Shown here piece after piece: positions 10,700 to 23,325 of a DNA stretch of 64,000 bases. Each line of letters begins with the position of its first letter. Within the stretch, counting starts at the first letter, position 1. The translations under genes were made by a program, and so were the position numbers. The stretch lies in assembly GCF_019175385.1 (NCBI RefSeq), contig NC_083345.1:119229657-119293656 (forward strand), written 5' to 3'. The stretch comes from Lycium barbarum (taxonomy: Eukaryota; Streptophyta; Magnoliopsida; Solanales; Solanaceae). The notes under the pieces are model-generated. The model made no database searches and had not been told where the DNA came from. It saw nothing but the letters and a program-made list of their open reading frames with translations.

Positions 10700-12722
10700 T
10701 CCATTGGGACCACATCACATACCATGAGAAATGTAGGATGAAATGTGTGCATGAATGTCGAATTCATGTGTGATCATGGGGATGAATAACCATAACAACA
10801 TCCGTAAATTATTTACCAATACAAACTTAACCCCAAATGTGTGCAATGCCACGTCTGGAACATTTTCCCTTCGGACCACATAGGTAACATCAAGTAATAT
10901 ATGCATGAGGTGCTGTATGAGGTATGCATGTAGCAAACACCACAATAAGAAGCCTTGGATGTTTTACTTCCTCACTTATCATTGTTAATATCAAATCACA
11001 GTTCATATCAATGAATCATGTAGATTGTGTATGAATGCTATGCATGATATCAATATCAAGTGTAAATCATATTCAAATCGCATTCTTGCCTCTATATGAA
11101 CACACATCCCAATACCAATCCTAAATCATTGTTCTTTCCTTTATCGATGATAAGTGGCAAGATAGGTGAGAGGTGAATGCATCACAACAACAACATAGTA
11201 AACAGGCAACAAGCCCAACACCGCACACATGGAGACAAATCAACTCACAATAACAAGGCAACAAGCCCATAAAGTCATCAACATTACCAATCTAAGAATA
11301 TCCATCCCAACTTCATACTTGAAGGCTTAACATACTTTCTCTGTCAATAATTAAATTCTACATATGTTTCGCTAATTGAAGTCTAATCGAAAGGTAATCC
11401 GTAACCTACCTCGATGCCGAGTTGGTCCACGAACCGTCAAATGTGAGTCTTGCCCTTCCGAAGAGCCTCTGAATACTCAAGTCTAGTCATTATAGAAATC
11501 TAAATTAGAAACGGGGAATAACGGTACCCATATTGCTACATATTCCTTTGAATAAAAAATCAACTAAAGAAAGGAGGGAAATCAGACCCACAAGGGTAAA
11601 ACGGGTATTTCAAGAGTGGAAAAGGTAACCCAACATTCTAGAAGTTCAATTCTACTCTTCAATTGCAAATTAAGCTCAATTATTGATCAATTTCATCATT
11701 CAAGATAAAATTCTCAATTTAGGCATAAACCCTAGTTTTCCATAATTAACTCCTCAACCCAAGTTAGAGATTCAAGCTTATCATTTACTAACTCACAAGA
11801 TTACATGATCAGAATAGCAAGATTCATCAATTAAACTCACATTCATGGCCTAAAATTCAATTAACACACTTAAGGTTAAGACTCATCTTCTCAAACTAGC
11901 TTTTCTAGATCCCATCATAGACTTCTAGCTTAGGAAGGTAAATAAATAAGAACAAGATAAAGGAGGCTTACCCCAATATGAATCAACTCTGAATACATTT
12001 CAAATCGCATTTGAGTCACTTGAAGAATTAATTTTTTGAATGGGAAAGAAGTGGTTCGAATTAGGGCATTTACTGATTCTGATTCAGCGATTCGCGCTCC
12101 AATGTAAGGGGTTCCGTTTCTGCGGAGGACCATCTGCTGAGGCGGATCTCAGTAACGTAACAAGAAATTCGCACCTGCGGACCAAGCCTCGCTGAGGTGG
12201 GTCCGCTGGGGCGAGACACTAGGACTAACAGAATTCTAGTTTTTCACCAAGTTTCACCCCAAATACTGCCTCCACCCGAGACCTCCCAGATACAATATAA
12301 ATAGGCACACATAGTAAAAACATGCTACGGACTTACTCGTGGCCTCGAATTTTCCATCGGAGCTCTATTTGACCGGATCAACCCCCCAACGGCCAAAAAC
12401 TAACTTTCCAACCAATAGCACAAAACACTCCCGAGTGCTTGGGGAACCAGATTAAATACCCCATCAAGTCATAATCGACCCTCCAAATCTCACGGAATTG
12501 ACGAATTTTTGAAAAAGGTCCGTTTACCGAAAAGTCAACTATTGATCAAAGGTTTTTTTTTACTTTAAGGCTTTAATTCTCACAAATCACAATAAACTCG
12601 CCCTATTACCTCAGAAATTGTGTTGCCAATCCCCGCGGGTCAGAATCATTTGACAGGACTTGGGTAAGGGTCAACGGGAGTAAATGGGTCAAAATTGCAA
12701 TAACGATCAATTGGTCGTTACA
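10700..12722. mobile_element. Gypsy LTR-like non-coding sequence, truncated
   Basis: No gene is seen here. The right edge reads TTGGTCGTTACA and ends at 12722, the complement of a TGTAACGACC LTR start, and it abuts the Gypsy reverse transcriptase fragment. Words such as GGCAACAAGCCCA recur (at about 11206 and 11260), typical of Gypsy LTR or leader DNA in nightshades. I could not find the other end or a target duplication, so this is probably a 5'-truncated or deleted LTR inserted in minus orientation. Confidence 0.45.
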
Positions 12723-13366
12723 ATACCAGTCATTAATGTGTTTCCAGAAGTTTTCCTAGAAGATCTCCCCGGAGTTCCTCCCGACAGGGAGATAGATTTT
12801 GGAATTGATCTACTTTCCTACACTGAGACGATATCTATTTCGGTATACAAAATGGCTCTAGCAGAGTTGAAAGAGTTAAAATCCCAGTTGAAAGATCTTC
12901 TCGAGAAGGGATTTATTAGGCCAAGTGTCTCACCTTGGGGCGTGCCAATCCAGTTTGTCTGAAAGAAAGATGCATACGTACGCATGTGCATTGACTACCA
13001 TCAGTTGAACAAAGTCACCATTAAGAACAAGTATCCTCTCCCCAGAATTGATGACTTATTTGACCAACTTCAGGGTGCTAGTGTTATTCAAAGATTGACC
13101 TCAGATTAGGATACCATCAGTTAAAGGTTAAGGAAGTTGATATTTTAAAGACAGCTTTCAGAACCCATTATGGTCATTTTGAATTTCTTGCCATGTCATT
13201 TGGGTTGGAAAATGCACCAACCACTTTTATGGACCATATGAACGGGGTCTTCAAGCTTTGAGTTATTTTTCATTGTCTTTATTGATGAAATTTTGGTGTA
13301 TTCCTGTAGTGAGACTGATCATGCAGAACATCTCAGAATAGTGTTGCAGACACTTCAGGATCGTGA
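12723..13366 (+). pseudogene. Ty3/Gypsy reverse transcriptase fragment (first part)
   Basis: Reads as the N-terminal half of a chromovirus-type reverse transcriptase, from the VFPEVF motif (linker between protease and RT) through [34 protein letters not shown] and [10 protein letters not shown] to the catalytic box, which here is FIDE instead of FIDD. There is a stop after PIQFV and at least one frameshift near 13090-13110, so it is dead. The gag and protease parts are missing upstream. The frame is interrupted at 13366 by an LTR-type insertion and continues at 16019. Confidence 0.85.
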
Positions 13367-16018
13367 TGTCACACCCCTATTAGGAGTATGACGGGCTCCG
13401 ACCCGTAGGCCGGGAACCACCTGACTCATCCGTTACTTTGAACATTATATATCATAACTCAAAGAACACCTGCACGCAGAAAAGGCCTAACATAGAAATA
13501 TCCGATCATTCAGCACATATATTCATATGCGGACCGACAAGGTGCCCACAACATAACGTATATCATAAAGCCGGCAAGGCTAACAGTAAAGTATCAAGAG
13601 CTCAAAATAAGGCCGACAAGGCCACCAAAATATTATACAACAATATGAACCGGTGGAGCTATAAAACATCTAACTGTACACACACGTCTACGAGCCTCTA
13701 CATAGAATACAAATGATCATAAGGACAATACCAAATAGACTGCAGCTCCGAAGTAAGTGGAGTGCTTCTGAGAATCTGCTGATAGAACACCTACGGGTCT
13801 GATCCGTCTCCCTGCCTACCTGCGGGCATGAGCGCAGCGTCCACAAGAAGGGACGTCAGTACGAAAAATGTACTGAATATGTAAGGCATGAATAACAACA
13901 TAATATAGATATAGAAGGTAACATGGAATAAGAGAGATAACTTGTACATTTGGATGCCATGCATGCTTAGCCTTAAAAAAACATTTTATATTGATACATA
14001 GTACCATGCCCGACCATTAAGGCTCGGTGTCATATATATATATAGTATCATGCACAGCCATTAAGGCTCGGTGTTATATATATAGTATCATGCCCGGCCA
14101 TTGAGGCTCGGTGTTATCATCATTACCCCGCGTCCGGGGCAATATCATAACATGCCCACTGCAATGGTGTGCACATCTACGTGCCATGCCCGGCCGACTA
14201 TAGCGCGGCGCGGTGTGAGAAAATACATACATATATATAAAGCAGTGCATGAGAACTAAATAAAAGATACGACTCTATCGGAGTGACGTAAGGTCGGTAA
14301 CCTCCGATTATATTATGGAATAATCATCATCGTTCTATCTCACCTTGAAGGAACAATTATTATAAGGCGAGATCAACAACAATGAATAAAAATCAAGAGA
14401 ATCACGAAAATAACTCAACATTCTCATATTTACATTGAAATCATAAGCTTGGGACTTTTAAATATGAAATCATCATCATCGTCGTAATCATCATAGAAAC
14501 GTTCTCATCTTTAGCATCGTCATTAACATTGTAAAAACATGTCCGTTGTTATTGTCATAAAAGCTTATAGAATCATAAATCTTTGACTCGGAAAATAGGG
14601 AGATTTTGGAAAACATTTATGGATTATCAAGAAAGAAGTCATGCCTTTGAATCATAAACTCTAACTTTTGAAAGGAAGGAGGTTATGAAACATATGTAGG
14701 GAATTATAACATAGGAGTTTCTAGAAATAGGATCATCGTCATCACAAAATACGTTTATCTTTAGCATCAAAGAACTCCATGAATCATGAATCTCTAGCTT
14801 TTGAGAATAAGGACATTTTAGGAAACATGTATGGGTTCACAAGAAAGGAATCATGCCTTTGAAAAGAAAGGGTTTAGCCTTAACATACCTGGAAGATAAT
14901 TTCTCAACTTCCAACTTACTTCCTGTCTTGCAATTCACTTAAGATCATTCGTAGCCTCGTAATCTACATATACAACCATTCATACTATTGTTAGGATCAT
15001 CGTCATACGCTCGTCTTAAACCCTTAACTTAAATCCATTTAGAATCTGCCGAAATTCGGGCAGCATCTCCCCTGTTTATATGCCTAGCCCGAAATCATAA
15101 TATCAACAACCAACAACAATAACAACAATAGCAACATCCATAACATCATATCCAACACCATTATGTATCACAAAACATCCCTCACGATGTTTTCCAATTT
15201 TCACAACTAGCCAACCCGCTATACGATTATTTAACGACTTTATCTTTGTGAATAAACCAAAAATAATATTAATAAGCAGAGATTCATACCTTATTCTTAC
15301 TAGGACAGCAATATATTCAGTGTTTGCCAAGAATCCAAACCGAATCCACCGCAAAACAAGACTACAAACACAACCATGCTCTACCCGGACCTAAACTACT
15401 ACTCCGCTACTTGAAAATTGCTCACTTTTTTATTCTCTCACTCCCTCTTCTGATTTTTCTGGAATTTTCTAGGCAAAATCTGATGAAAAAAAGGGGTTAT
15501 TACCATTTATATAGGGTCAAATTCGGGTCGGGTCACTGTAGTAGTTTACTGTAGCAGTATTGTAGCACGCGTTTCTGGTCTGTCAGCTGAACTTGTACCG
15601 TCCATAATTTTCTACTCCGATGTCCTATCGACGAGCGGTTTATTGCGTTGGAAACTAGACTCAACTAACTTCATTTTAGGCTTTTGTTTCACTCCAAAAC
15701 ATTTCATATGCTAAGAGATAGTCGTCCCTCAATTTGGACCAAAATTTTCATACGAAACTTTACCCATCCTTTCTCCAAAGTCGTACTACTCCTCCTGCAT
15801 GATATTTATCATTTATTATACTTGATAATGGCCATGTTCTTGTGTTTCAAAATAGTCTTTCCCGATTACGACTTACGAGATCGTAATTCATCCTTTACTT
15901 CTTTGTTATGTACTTCCCATGGCTTGTACCTTCCAAAACATCATGGGACGTCTCCGATACTCCATTACTACGGTGATGTACATGGCATTCTCATGCTCTG
16001 AAAGTGCGGAGTGTAACA
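13367..16018. mobile_element. Solo LTR (about 2.65 kb) inserted in the Gypsy RT
   Basis: Begins TGTCACACCCC and ends GGAGTGTAACA, i.e. TG...CA ends that are imperfect inverted repeats. A perfect 5-bp target duplication, CGTGA, lies at 13362-13366 and 16019-16023. No internal long repeat, gag or pol is visible, so the simplest reading is a solo LTR left by recombination of a long-LTR Gypsy element. A compact non-autonomous element is possible. Small ORFs inside are not gene-like. Orientation is undetermined; the minus reading (TGTTACACTCC start) is plausible. Confidence 0.82.
14008..14118. repeat. Tandem repeat inside the solo LTR, about 3 copies
   Basis: Three imperfect units share TAGTATCATGC, then a CCATTAAGGCTCGGTGT core, and end in an AT dinucleotide run of varying length. 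The unit is about 40-48 bp and changes size through the TA run. Confidence 0.7.
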
Positions 16019-16058
16019 CGTGAGCTTTATGCAAAATTTTCAAAGTGCGAATTTTGGA
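16019..16058 (+). pseudogene. Gypsy reverse transcriptase, continuation after the LTR insertion
   Basis: Right after the target duplication the frame of the interrupted RT resumes, with the residues LYAKFSKCEFW. That is the next conserved block of chromovirus RTs after the catalytic box and the LQTLQDR segment found at 13340-13366. Homology ends at about 16058, where a foldback MITE begins and the RNase H and integrase core are missing. Confidence 0.82.
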
Positions 16059-16304
16059 ATTTTGGAGTTGAAGGTGGAGTTGAGGATGGAGTTGTGTTTG
16101 GTTATTGTTTTTGCAAAGAATATTTGGTTGTTTGAGTGTATTGCAAGTGAAAAAATTGAAAACAAGGTTTTAGTCGTTTTTCAAATTCCAAATACAACTT
16201 CAAGTTGTATTTGGAGTTTTCATGGCCAAACACTAATTTCCAAATAAAGTGAAATATTTTTTAGGAAAAAAGTGAAAAAATTTCATGGCTAAACGGGTCC
16301 TTAG
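16059..16304. mobile_element. Foldback MITE (GGGCCCGTTTGGCCAT family), 5'-truncated
   Basis: The interior is strongly self-complementary (CCAAATACAACTT followed by AAGTTGTATTTGG near 16190-16213). The right end, CATGGCTAAACGGGTCC, matches the complement of the ends of the MITE at 44475-44735. It sits exactly where the Gypsy frame jumps from RT to the integrase C-terminus, so it fills or marks an internal deletion. Confidence 0.65.
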
Positions 16305-16426
16305 TCTATCGGGCTATAGAAAAAGTCAAGTTAATGCAGGAGCATTTGTGAACGGCTCAAAGTCGCCAGAAGTCCTATTCAGATGTGCGGTGAAGGGATT
16401 TAGAGTTTCAGGTTGATGATTGGGTG
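16305..16426 (+). pseudogene. Gypsy integrase C-terminal region (first part)
   Basis: The frame reads AIEKVKLMQE and then SRQKSYSDVR and DLEFQVDDWV, with a stop where an arginine- or lysine-type codon is expected (after QEHL/QERL). This is the segment between the integrase core and the chromodomain in chromovirus-type Gypsy elements. A hAT-like element then interrupts it. Confidence 0.8.
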
Positions 16427-17324
16427 TAGGGGTGTCAATGGTACGGTTCGGGCAGTTATTTTTATAAAATTTAAACGTACCAAATTTTCGGTTATTTTAT
16501 TTTGTAGAACAAAATTGAAATTTCCGAAACTGTCTCATCATGTAGTTTCTCTTCGGTATCGGTACCGTTCGATTAATTTTCGAGTTTTTTTTAATGAACA
16601 TCATGTTATAGTCACTATTAAAATTAAGATACAATATCATACATATTTCTATAGGACATTGACAGAAAATCTCTAGATATTTTTATGGATTAAAAGGTGA
16701 TGAATCAAGAAAACATGAAAGACAACAAGAATAAAGATTTATCCCACTATTTTACAGTAGTGTAAATTAATGTTAACAAAAAACAAAAAATGTATTTTGG
16801 ATTGCACGAGGGTGAAAAAACCAATCAAGATGAGACTCAACAACTGAGACTACTAAGATTAAGTATCCAATAAGAAAAGTTAAAAATCATACGAGAGGAA
16901 AGATATCTAATACTTTGTAGCTTTCTATCCAAGTTCATTGGAATGCCTTGTAGCTACTAGTTATTAGAGATGCTAAAACTAATTTAATTTCAATTGGAGT
17001 AGTATAATAGGTTTCAGAGTTGGAACTTATGTGTTAATTATGTTGCCGACTTGTAGTCATTTCATCATTCCAAACCCAAGGCAAAATTTTTAAAATTTAT
17101 ATATTTAAACTTAATATATAAAATATATTTTACACATAAACTTATTCGGTATGGTTCGATATATTTTCGGTTTATTTTTATAAAATAAAAAACCTACCCA
17201 ATTATTCGGTTCGATTATAATATATAAAAATTCGTCGGTTTTATTAAAAATAACGTAAAAATCGGTTCGGTATGGTACGATTCGGTCGGTCAGGTCGGTT
17301 GTTTGAAAACCATTGACACCCCTG
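16427..17324. mobile_element. Non-autonomous hAT-like element in the Gypsy integrase
   Basis: An 898-bp element. Its terminal inverted repeats are TAGGGGTGTCAATGG on the left and the complement of CAGGGGTGTCAATGG on the right. It is flanked by a perfect 8-bp duplication, ATTGGGTG, at 16419-16426 and 17325-17332; 8 bp with (C/T)AGGGGTGTCAA ends is the hAT signature. The subterminal regions also mirror each other (GGTACGGTTCGG and CGGTTCGGTATGG). There is no transposase ORF, so it must move in trans. Confidence 0.88.
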
Positions 17325-17332
17325 ATTGGGTG

Positions 17333-17530
17333 TTCCTAAAGGTCTAACTGAAAGGGTGTCATGAGGTTTGGAAAGAAAGGGAAATCTAGTCCCAGTTATA
17401 TCAGACCTTACAAGATCCTGCGAAGGATTGGTCAAGTGGCTTATGAGCTTGAGTTACCGCAAGAATTGACTTCTATGCACCCAGTGTTTCACGTATCCAT
17501 GTTGAGAAAATGGGTGGAATTAATCGAGTG
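17333..17530 (+). pseudogene. Gypsy integrase C-terminus / chromodomain-side end
   Basis: The interrupted frame resumes right after the hAT target duplication. It reads MRFGKKGK, SPSYI, PYKILRRIGQVAYELELP and MHPVFHVSMLRKWV, the conserved integrase tail of chromovirus-type Gypsy elements. It ends in a stop soon after, near 17531. The order and reading direction (+) match the RT pieces at 12723-13366 and 16019-16058, so all four pieces are one element. Confidence 0.85.
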
Positions 17531-17792
17531 ATGCACAACCCAAGTTACTGAAACTCAAAGTAGAAGAATCAACGTCAAAATGTCAATCATCCCACTTACA
17601 GAGGTTTATCACACAATATTAATTTAGTAAAAGAAGCTGTCTTGAGTCCTTTAACTTTGATGACCAAAATCCTGCAAAATTGAACAATTTTTACTTCAAA
17701 TCAATACTTTTTTCAAAGATCTTAAAGCCTCGTGTACTCTTCACGAATAAATAAAATGTCCAGAGACTTAAAGAGACCGTGAGCTTTTATAT

Positions 17793-18020
17793 AACAGTGG
17801 TGTTCAACCAGCCTGTTTCTTGTGCACGTCTCGGCTAATTCCATTGGGTTTGGGTAGCTGCCACTTCCGGCTAGCACAAGTATTGCCGTAGTGGGAAGCT
17901 TTGCTCACCACTTAGACAAATGTTAAAAATCACCTAGTACTTTTCCTACTAATATTTAAACCCTTAACTCCAAGAGTTACACCCAATTCATTGACCATTA
18001 GGCCACACTCTTAGGTGCAA
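17793..18020 (-). mobile_element. tRNA-derived SINE (nightshade type)
   Basis: On the minus strand it carries an A-box-like GTGGCCTAATGGTCAATGAA near 17990-18010, followed by a B-box-like GGGTTTAAATATT. The body has the words CTAGCCGGAAGTGGCAGC and CCCAATGGAATTAGCCGAG, as in a very common Solanaceae SINE. It is not a tRNA gene: there is no cloverleaf or anticodon arm. It is diverged, so an old copy. Confidence 0.75.
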
Positions 18021-21000
18021 TACATGAAAATTTTGGACCCAAGTGGATTTCTTTTGTTGGTTTTTTTTTTATATGTTTTTTGTTTGAGCATCCGTTCAAA
18101 GAGAAGTTCCACTTTGCAGAATACTTGCCAATGTTAGACGTCTAACAGAACCAAATGCAATGGAAGATACTAATACTAAATAAGTAATGGAAAGAGTAAG
18201 TCAGATTCCCGCATGATTAGGAGGAAATAAGTGTTATACCCCTTTTTAACCGGGTTGAAGCGGAGTACAACATATTGGTGATTTCTAAATTGCTTTGTTT
18301 TAAGGAGTCGCCACCTAATTAGTTTAATGGTGAATTAGGACACCTAATTTATTAACTAAGGCAAAACTAACTAAACCTCCGTTAATAGTCTGCTTAATCA
18401 GTGTGATTCTAGGTAAGAGTTCTATATTATCCTAAAGGGAAGGGGTTAGGCATCCTTTAGAATCCGTTAACTACAGTTATCCGCCCAAACTTAGGTTAAT
18501 TAATTAATGCTAAATAAGATGCCTGAAATTTTAAAAAGGGGCTAAGAAATGTTGCTAAGGTTTTTCAAGAAAAATATAAGAATGTTGCTTAAGATAGGAT
18601 TTAGGGAATATATAATAATTTGCGTAAAAGAAGATTTTAAATGCCATTTAAAATAAAACTTATAAAAGTTGCTAAGACTTTAAAAAATGTTATTTAAAAT
18701 GAGATTTGTAGAAAATATAATAATTTGCATAAAAGAAAACTTCAAATGCCGTTTAAAATAAACTTATAAATGTTGCAAAGACTTTAGATAATAATGCTAT
18801 TTAAAATAAAATTTGCATAAAATATATAAGTAGAATAAGACGCGAGTTTGTGCAGTGTTTTAATAAATACTTGAAACAACTCAAATGGTGAGATATTAAT
18901 TAATTTTGCGATTTAAGAGCAAAAATATATATAAAAAAAAAAGCTTATGTGAGCTTTCTTTATCCTTTTATTAACTATGCTTCAAAATATGCGTAATTGA
19001 CTGAAAACTTAAAAAAAGTTATTTATAAAATATATTCGAGCTTATATTTGCGTATTAGTGAAATTCCTAAGATAGTAAGAATAAAAATGATTCATGTAGC
19101 CCAAAATATGTAGGCGTGCTATTTTGCAAATCGATTATTCCAATAAAAATAAATATTATATATGCTATAAATAGTTCAACATAAAAAAGAAACGTATGGG
19201 ACTAATGGTGAGTTTCTCTCTTAAATTAACTACCCATTACACTAATAACTAAACCTACTAATCTTGCTAAGGTTCATTTTATCTAAGGAAACAAACAAAC
19301 AAAATAAGTATTAATTGCGCAATACAAAATTAAGGCATAAAAATAAAATAGAGGAGCAAATGATGTTAAATGGGCTAAGCCCATTTTGGGATGGCTGTGA
19401 TTTTGTTGCTGTTGGGCCTCGGCCTAGTAAAAATTTTGTACACTGCTGCGGATGGGCTGGACACGGAGAAGAGTTTGTTGGGCTTTTAGCCCAACACCGA
19501 ATGCGGAAGAAGAGTCCCTCGGACTCGTATGCGATGGTCATGCATAAAATGAAAGGAAAATGATTAGTATACGAGCAATGAATAGTGCTAAACCTATGAG
19601 ATATAAACTCAAAACAAATCAGCAGATTGTGTATATTCTGTGTATATTTTACGTATATGCATATATTCACAATTCAACCACCACACACTTATGACACATA
19701 AACAGGGCAACACTCAAGCCTAGGCAGGATCAAACCATATAATATTTATTGTGCTTAGACGTGCGTAGTTTTGACATTATATTAGAAAGAAGTAAATAGC
19801 TTTGATATGAGAATGAAACTAAATCGAAGTCTGCTAAGTTAAACTCGAAAAGAAAAGAGAAAAAAAAAAAAAGGTGTTCAGTCCGGATGTATTGTTAGCG
19901 GCAGTGAGCAAACAAAATCTTGACCTATTATCATCTTTGGTAAATCATTTTGTCCGACTAAACCAGAAAATATTACTAAGCCTTCACATAAGAAAATTGA
20001 TATTTTTTATAACATTCCTGGTTTATTTTAGCTACAACAAGAAGTTTTAAACATGAAATAAAGCTCTATGCTTTTATGCCGAATTAGAAATGAATACTCG
20101 ATCATGCTTTGCAAACAGAAAATAAACATCTCACTTAATTAAACCAAGCAAAGCATGAACCGAGCTAACAAATTAAGATTGGTCCAGGTCCCGCACACGA
20201 AAAAGAAAAGCTAATACTAAATTTAAACTAAGTAAGCAGCAATGGACAGAACTAAAAAAAAAAAAAACGGAAAGCACTAGCAATGAAGGAAAATTACCAG
20301 GCTAATGATTCATATCTTCTAGGCCTGATCAATGACAATTCATCAAAAATTTAACTAAGTGAAGGCTAACTATATAAAAAAAAAAACTCCCAATAGATTC
20401 AGTTAAATAACAGATTTTGGAGATTTCTTTACAATTTTTAGCTTAAACTAGCGAAAACACTATCCCGGAAGGATTAAATCTTTAAGGGAAAACCAGGAAT
20501 GAATTACTTTAATTTATCGAACAAAGAAGCAACCTTGTCAAAACATTCCTGGTAAGATAGATCAGTAAAGACGAGATAAAAGCAGCCTTGCATTCACCGT
20601 ACTCTTCATTTGCAATGAAAGAAAGCTAAGAATCTACCCAAATACATTCCAAACCAGATTTAAACTTCTCTTTGAAACTCTTTATTTTATTTACTCATCA
20701 GTTATCCCCAAATTAATTACTAGCCATTATACACGTCTTGATTTCTAAAGGGGAAAAGAACTTAAAAGTCTCTTATGCTTTCTCTACTTGGACAGAGATC
20801 CCCATATTTCAACACATACAATCATTCTCATAATTCTTTAGACAAAATACCAATACTTAACCTTCTAGACAAATTTACCCACCTAAACAAACATTCAGCC
20901 AAAGATGACACATTCAAACATATATGAGATTACCAGATGACATGGAGTATTAGCAACTATCAAGTTTAAAACCTATCTTGGCACAGACCACTTCATGAGA

Positions 21001-22430
21001 ACACATACGGGATTCTGGTGAGCTTTTAACACATTCAAGTACTTCATTTGTTTGCAGGTTATTCGTACAGAGGTACACCCACTAAGTCTAGCATGTTTCA
21101 GGCTTCGAATCATGATTAAACCCTTTAAAGTAGACTGGACTTTAAGCTTAAACAAGATTGATGGCAAGACTACACTACCACAATGGGATTTGGGCAAAGC
21201 ATGTAGACTTCTTAATCACATACTTTCCAAAAAAATTTGAACATTTACCATAAACGTAACATACTTGAATGTGATGTGCTTAGTCTATTCATCAAACCAT
21301 GGACATTAAAGGACAAAGATGATCAGGGACTTCAACAGGTTTCACAGGTTACCCAGTGAGTTCATAGGTGCCATGCTTTGCATTTGGAAGCCCTCTAAAA
21401 CTCTCTATATACATTCTAAGACCCAGGATTCATATTATATGATACTACTTCACAGCATTATGACAAGTCATCCACAACCATTATATCTCAACTCGCGTAT
21501 GAAGATAAGATTAACAAATACCTAGGAACACGATCTTTTATCCTGTTAGCAAACAAACATCTGATTCCTAACGAAAATACTAAATACGTGACCATGTCTT
21601 ATCATTTAAGAAGCACCAAAGATCAAAACATGAATAATATGTTAATGCCTTTTACCGTCAATATACCCCATCATATATAGTAGGAAAAAAAATTATTCAT
21701 CATATATAGCTTAACTCATACACTGTCAACAAAAAAAATTCTAACAGCATGATTTCTAAGCAAATGGAAATCTAACACATAATTCTATCACTCCATCTAG
21801 TTCATCATGTTTCGACGGTGAAGAAAACGTAAGGAAAGATTTAATTTTTTGATAAACTGACCTTTTGCGGGTGCAGCGAAGTGAGGCGCGCGTCTCCGAT
21901 TCAAGCTCGAACACTACAAATCTCCGAGTTTGCGGAGACTCGGATGCGAAACAATAGTAACAGAAGTAATAAAGGCGAAAAAAACAGACGATTCAATGCT
22001 TTGACTACCAAAAATAGTGGGCTAACATTTAGGGAAAACTCCACAGCTACAGATACTCCCGTTCAAGGAATTTTATTTGGCCAAAAAACGATCTAATTCT
22101 TGGGGAATTTCTTTCTTTGCGAGGCAATTGTTTTGGGGGGTTCTCCGATTTTGATTTTTTAAGGATTTGGACCACTGGAAATTTGTTCCTTTTTAGAGGG
22201 TTTTGGTTTGTTGCTGTGCGTCTCCTTTTTCTTCCTCGTGTTCTCCCTCTCTGTTGTTCCCCTGTCCCTCGATTCAACTCCCCCCCTTTTATTTTGCTTC
22301 GTGTTGACTAAATAGAGAGGAGGAGCGGGAGAGAGAGAAGAACGGGGAACAGGGATAAGTGGGGGAAGCGGAGAATCAGGAGTGAAAGGGGGAAGTGGGA
22401 GCGTCGACGGAGAGGCGGGAAAGGAGAAGA

Positions 22431-22600
22431 GGCGGCTAGGGTTTTTTGGGGGGTGAAGGGAAAGGGAGAGGAGAGGAAAGGATGAGGCAGAAGAGAATGA
22501 AGGGATGAGGGGTTTTCCCCTTATTTTTTTAAAAAAAAATGGGCCGGACCCGGTCCATTTGTGGACCGGGTCGATTTTTAGACTGGGTATTTAAAGAATG
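22431..22600 (-). promoter_or_regulatory. Putative LTR promoter with telo-box and TGGGCC motif
   Basis: On the minus strand, in order: a TATA-like TTTAAATA at about 22588-22595, then GGCCCA (site II-like, 22540-22545), then the telo-box sequence AAACCCTA followed by GCCGCC at 22431-22441, in a C/T-rich leader. This arrangement is seen in plant housekeeping promoters. If used, U3 would be about 1.3 kb and R-U5 about 4.2 kb. The twin in the other LTR is at about 35650-35830. This is inferred from motifs only. Confidence 0.4.
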
Positions 22601-23029
22601 GGCTAGTGAATTAGAATAATGACTGATCTAAAATTTTGGGACAAAATATAGGCTAGTCCAAAAAAAAAATATTAGGAGTTAATCGGACTTTGATTTGGGG
22701 TCCGGTAAGTCAAAATAAGGACCGAGTGCAAGAAATAGTTTGGCTCCTAAATCTGTATAAGAGACCTATTTTGATTGACGATGTACCAAGGGTGCCAGAA
22801 TATCACCTAGTACGGAGATATGTAATTATAAAAGACCCGGATAATAGAATTATATGATGTTGCAATGACCGTGCAATAATATTTTAAACAATAAATAAAG
22901 CTATCATTTTAAATGTGCGAAATAAAATGCGATGTGTATGCGGAAGTTGATAAAATGCCGAGAAATGCAAGTTTCAATAATACTAAATAACCGTAACGAA
23001 TGACTAGCGGTAATAATACCGCTAATAAT

Positions 23030-23112
23030 AATAATACTAATAATTAACAGCAATGATAATGTTAAATGATGACGATAATACTGATGCCCATAATAATGAT
23101 TGTGGTGGTAAT

Positions 23113-23154
<42 letters not shown>

Positions 23155-23170
23155 AATAATAATAATAATA

Positions 23171-23210
<40 letters not shown>

Positions 23211-23276
23211 TAATAATGGTAATAATAGATAACAAATATTGATAATTACTAACAGAATAACAGTAATAATAATGAT

Positions 23277-23325
<49 letters not shown>

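Noticed and set aside
12723..17530. Endogenous pararetrovirus remnant
   Set aside because: RT and integrase tail motifs are those of chromovirus-type Gypsy; no movement protein or coat protein motif was seen. No pararetroviral signature was recognised elsewhere either.
17793..18020. tRNA gene on the minus strand
   Set aside because: A- and B-box-like words are present, but no cloverleaf, anticodon arm or matching acceptor stem; it fits a SINE.
19311..19670. 119-residue ORF repeated exactly at 32492-32851
   Set aside because: It lies inside the LTRs and is conserved only because the LTRs are recent duplicates. It has no domain or plausible start context.
22047..22277. Basic 76-residue ORF in the LTR leader
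   Set aside because: It has no ATG start, and the copy in the other LTR is shifted by a 13-bp duplication, so there is no sign of constraint.
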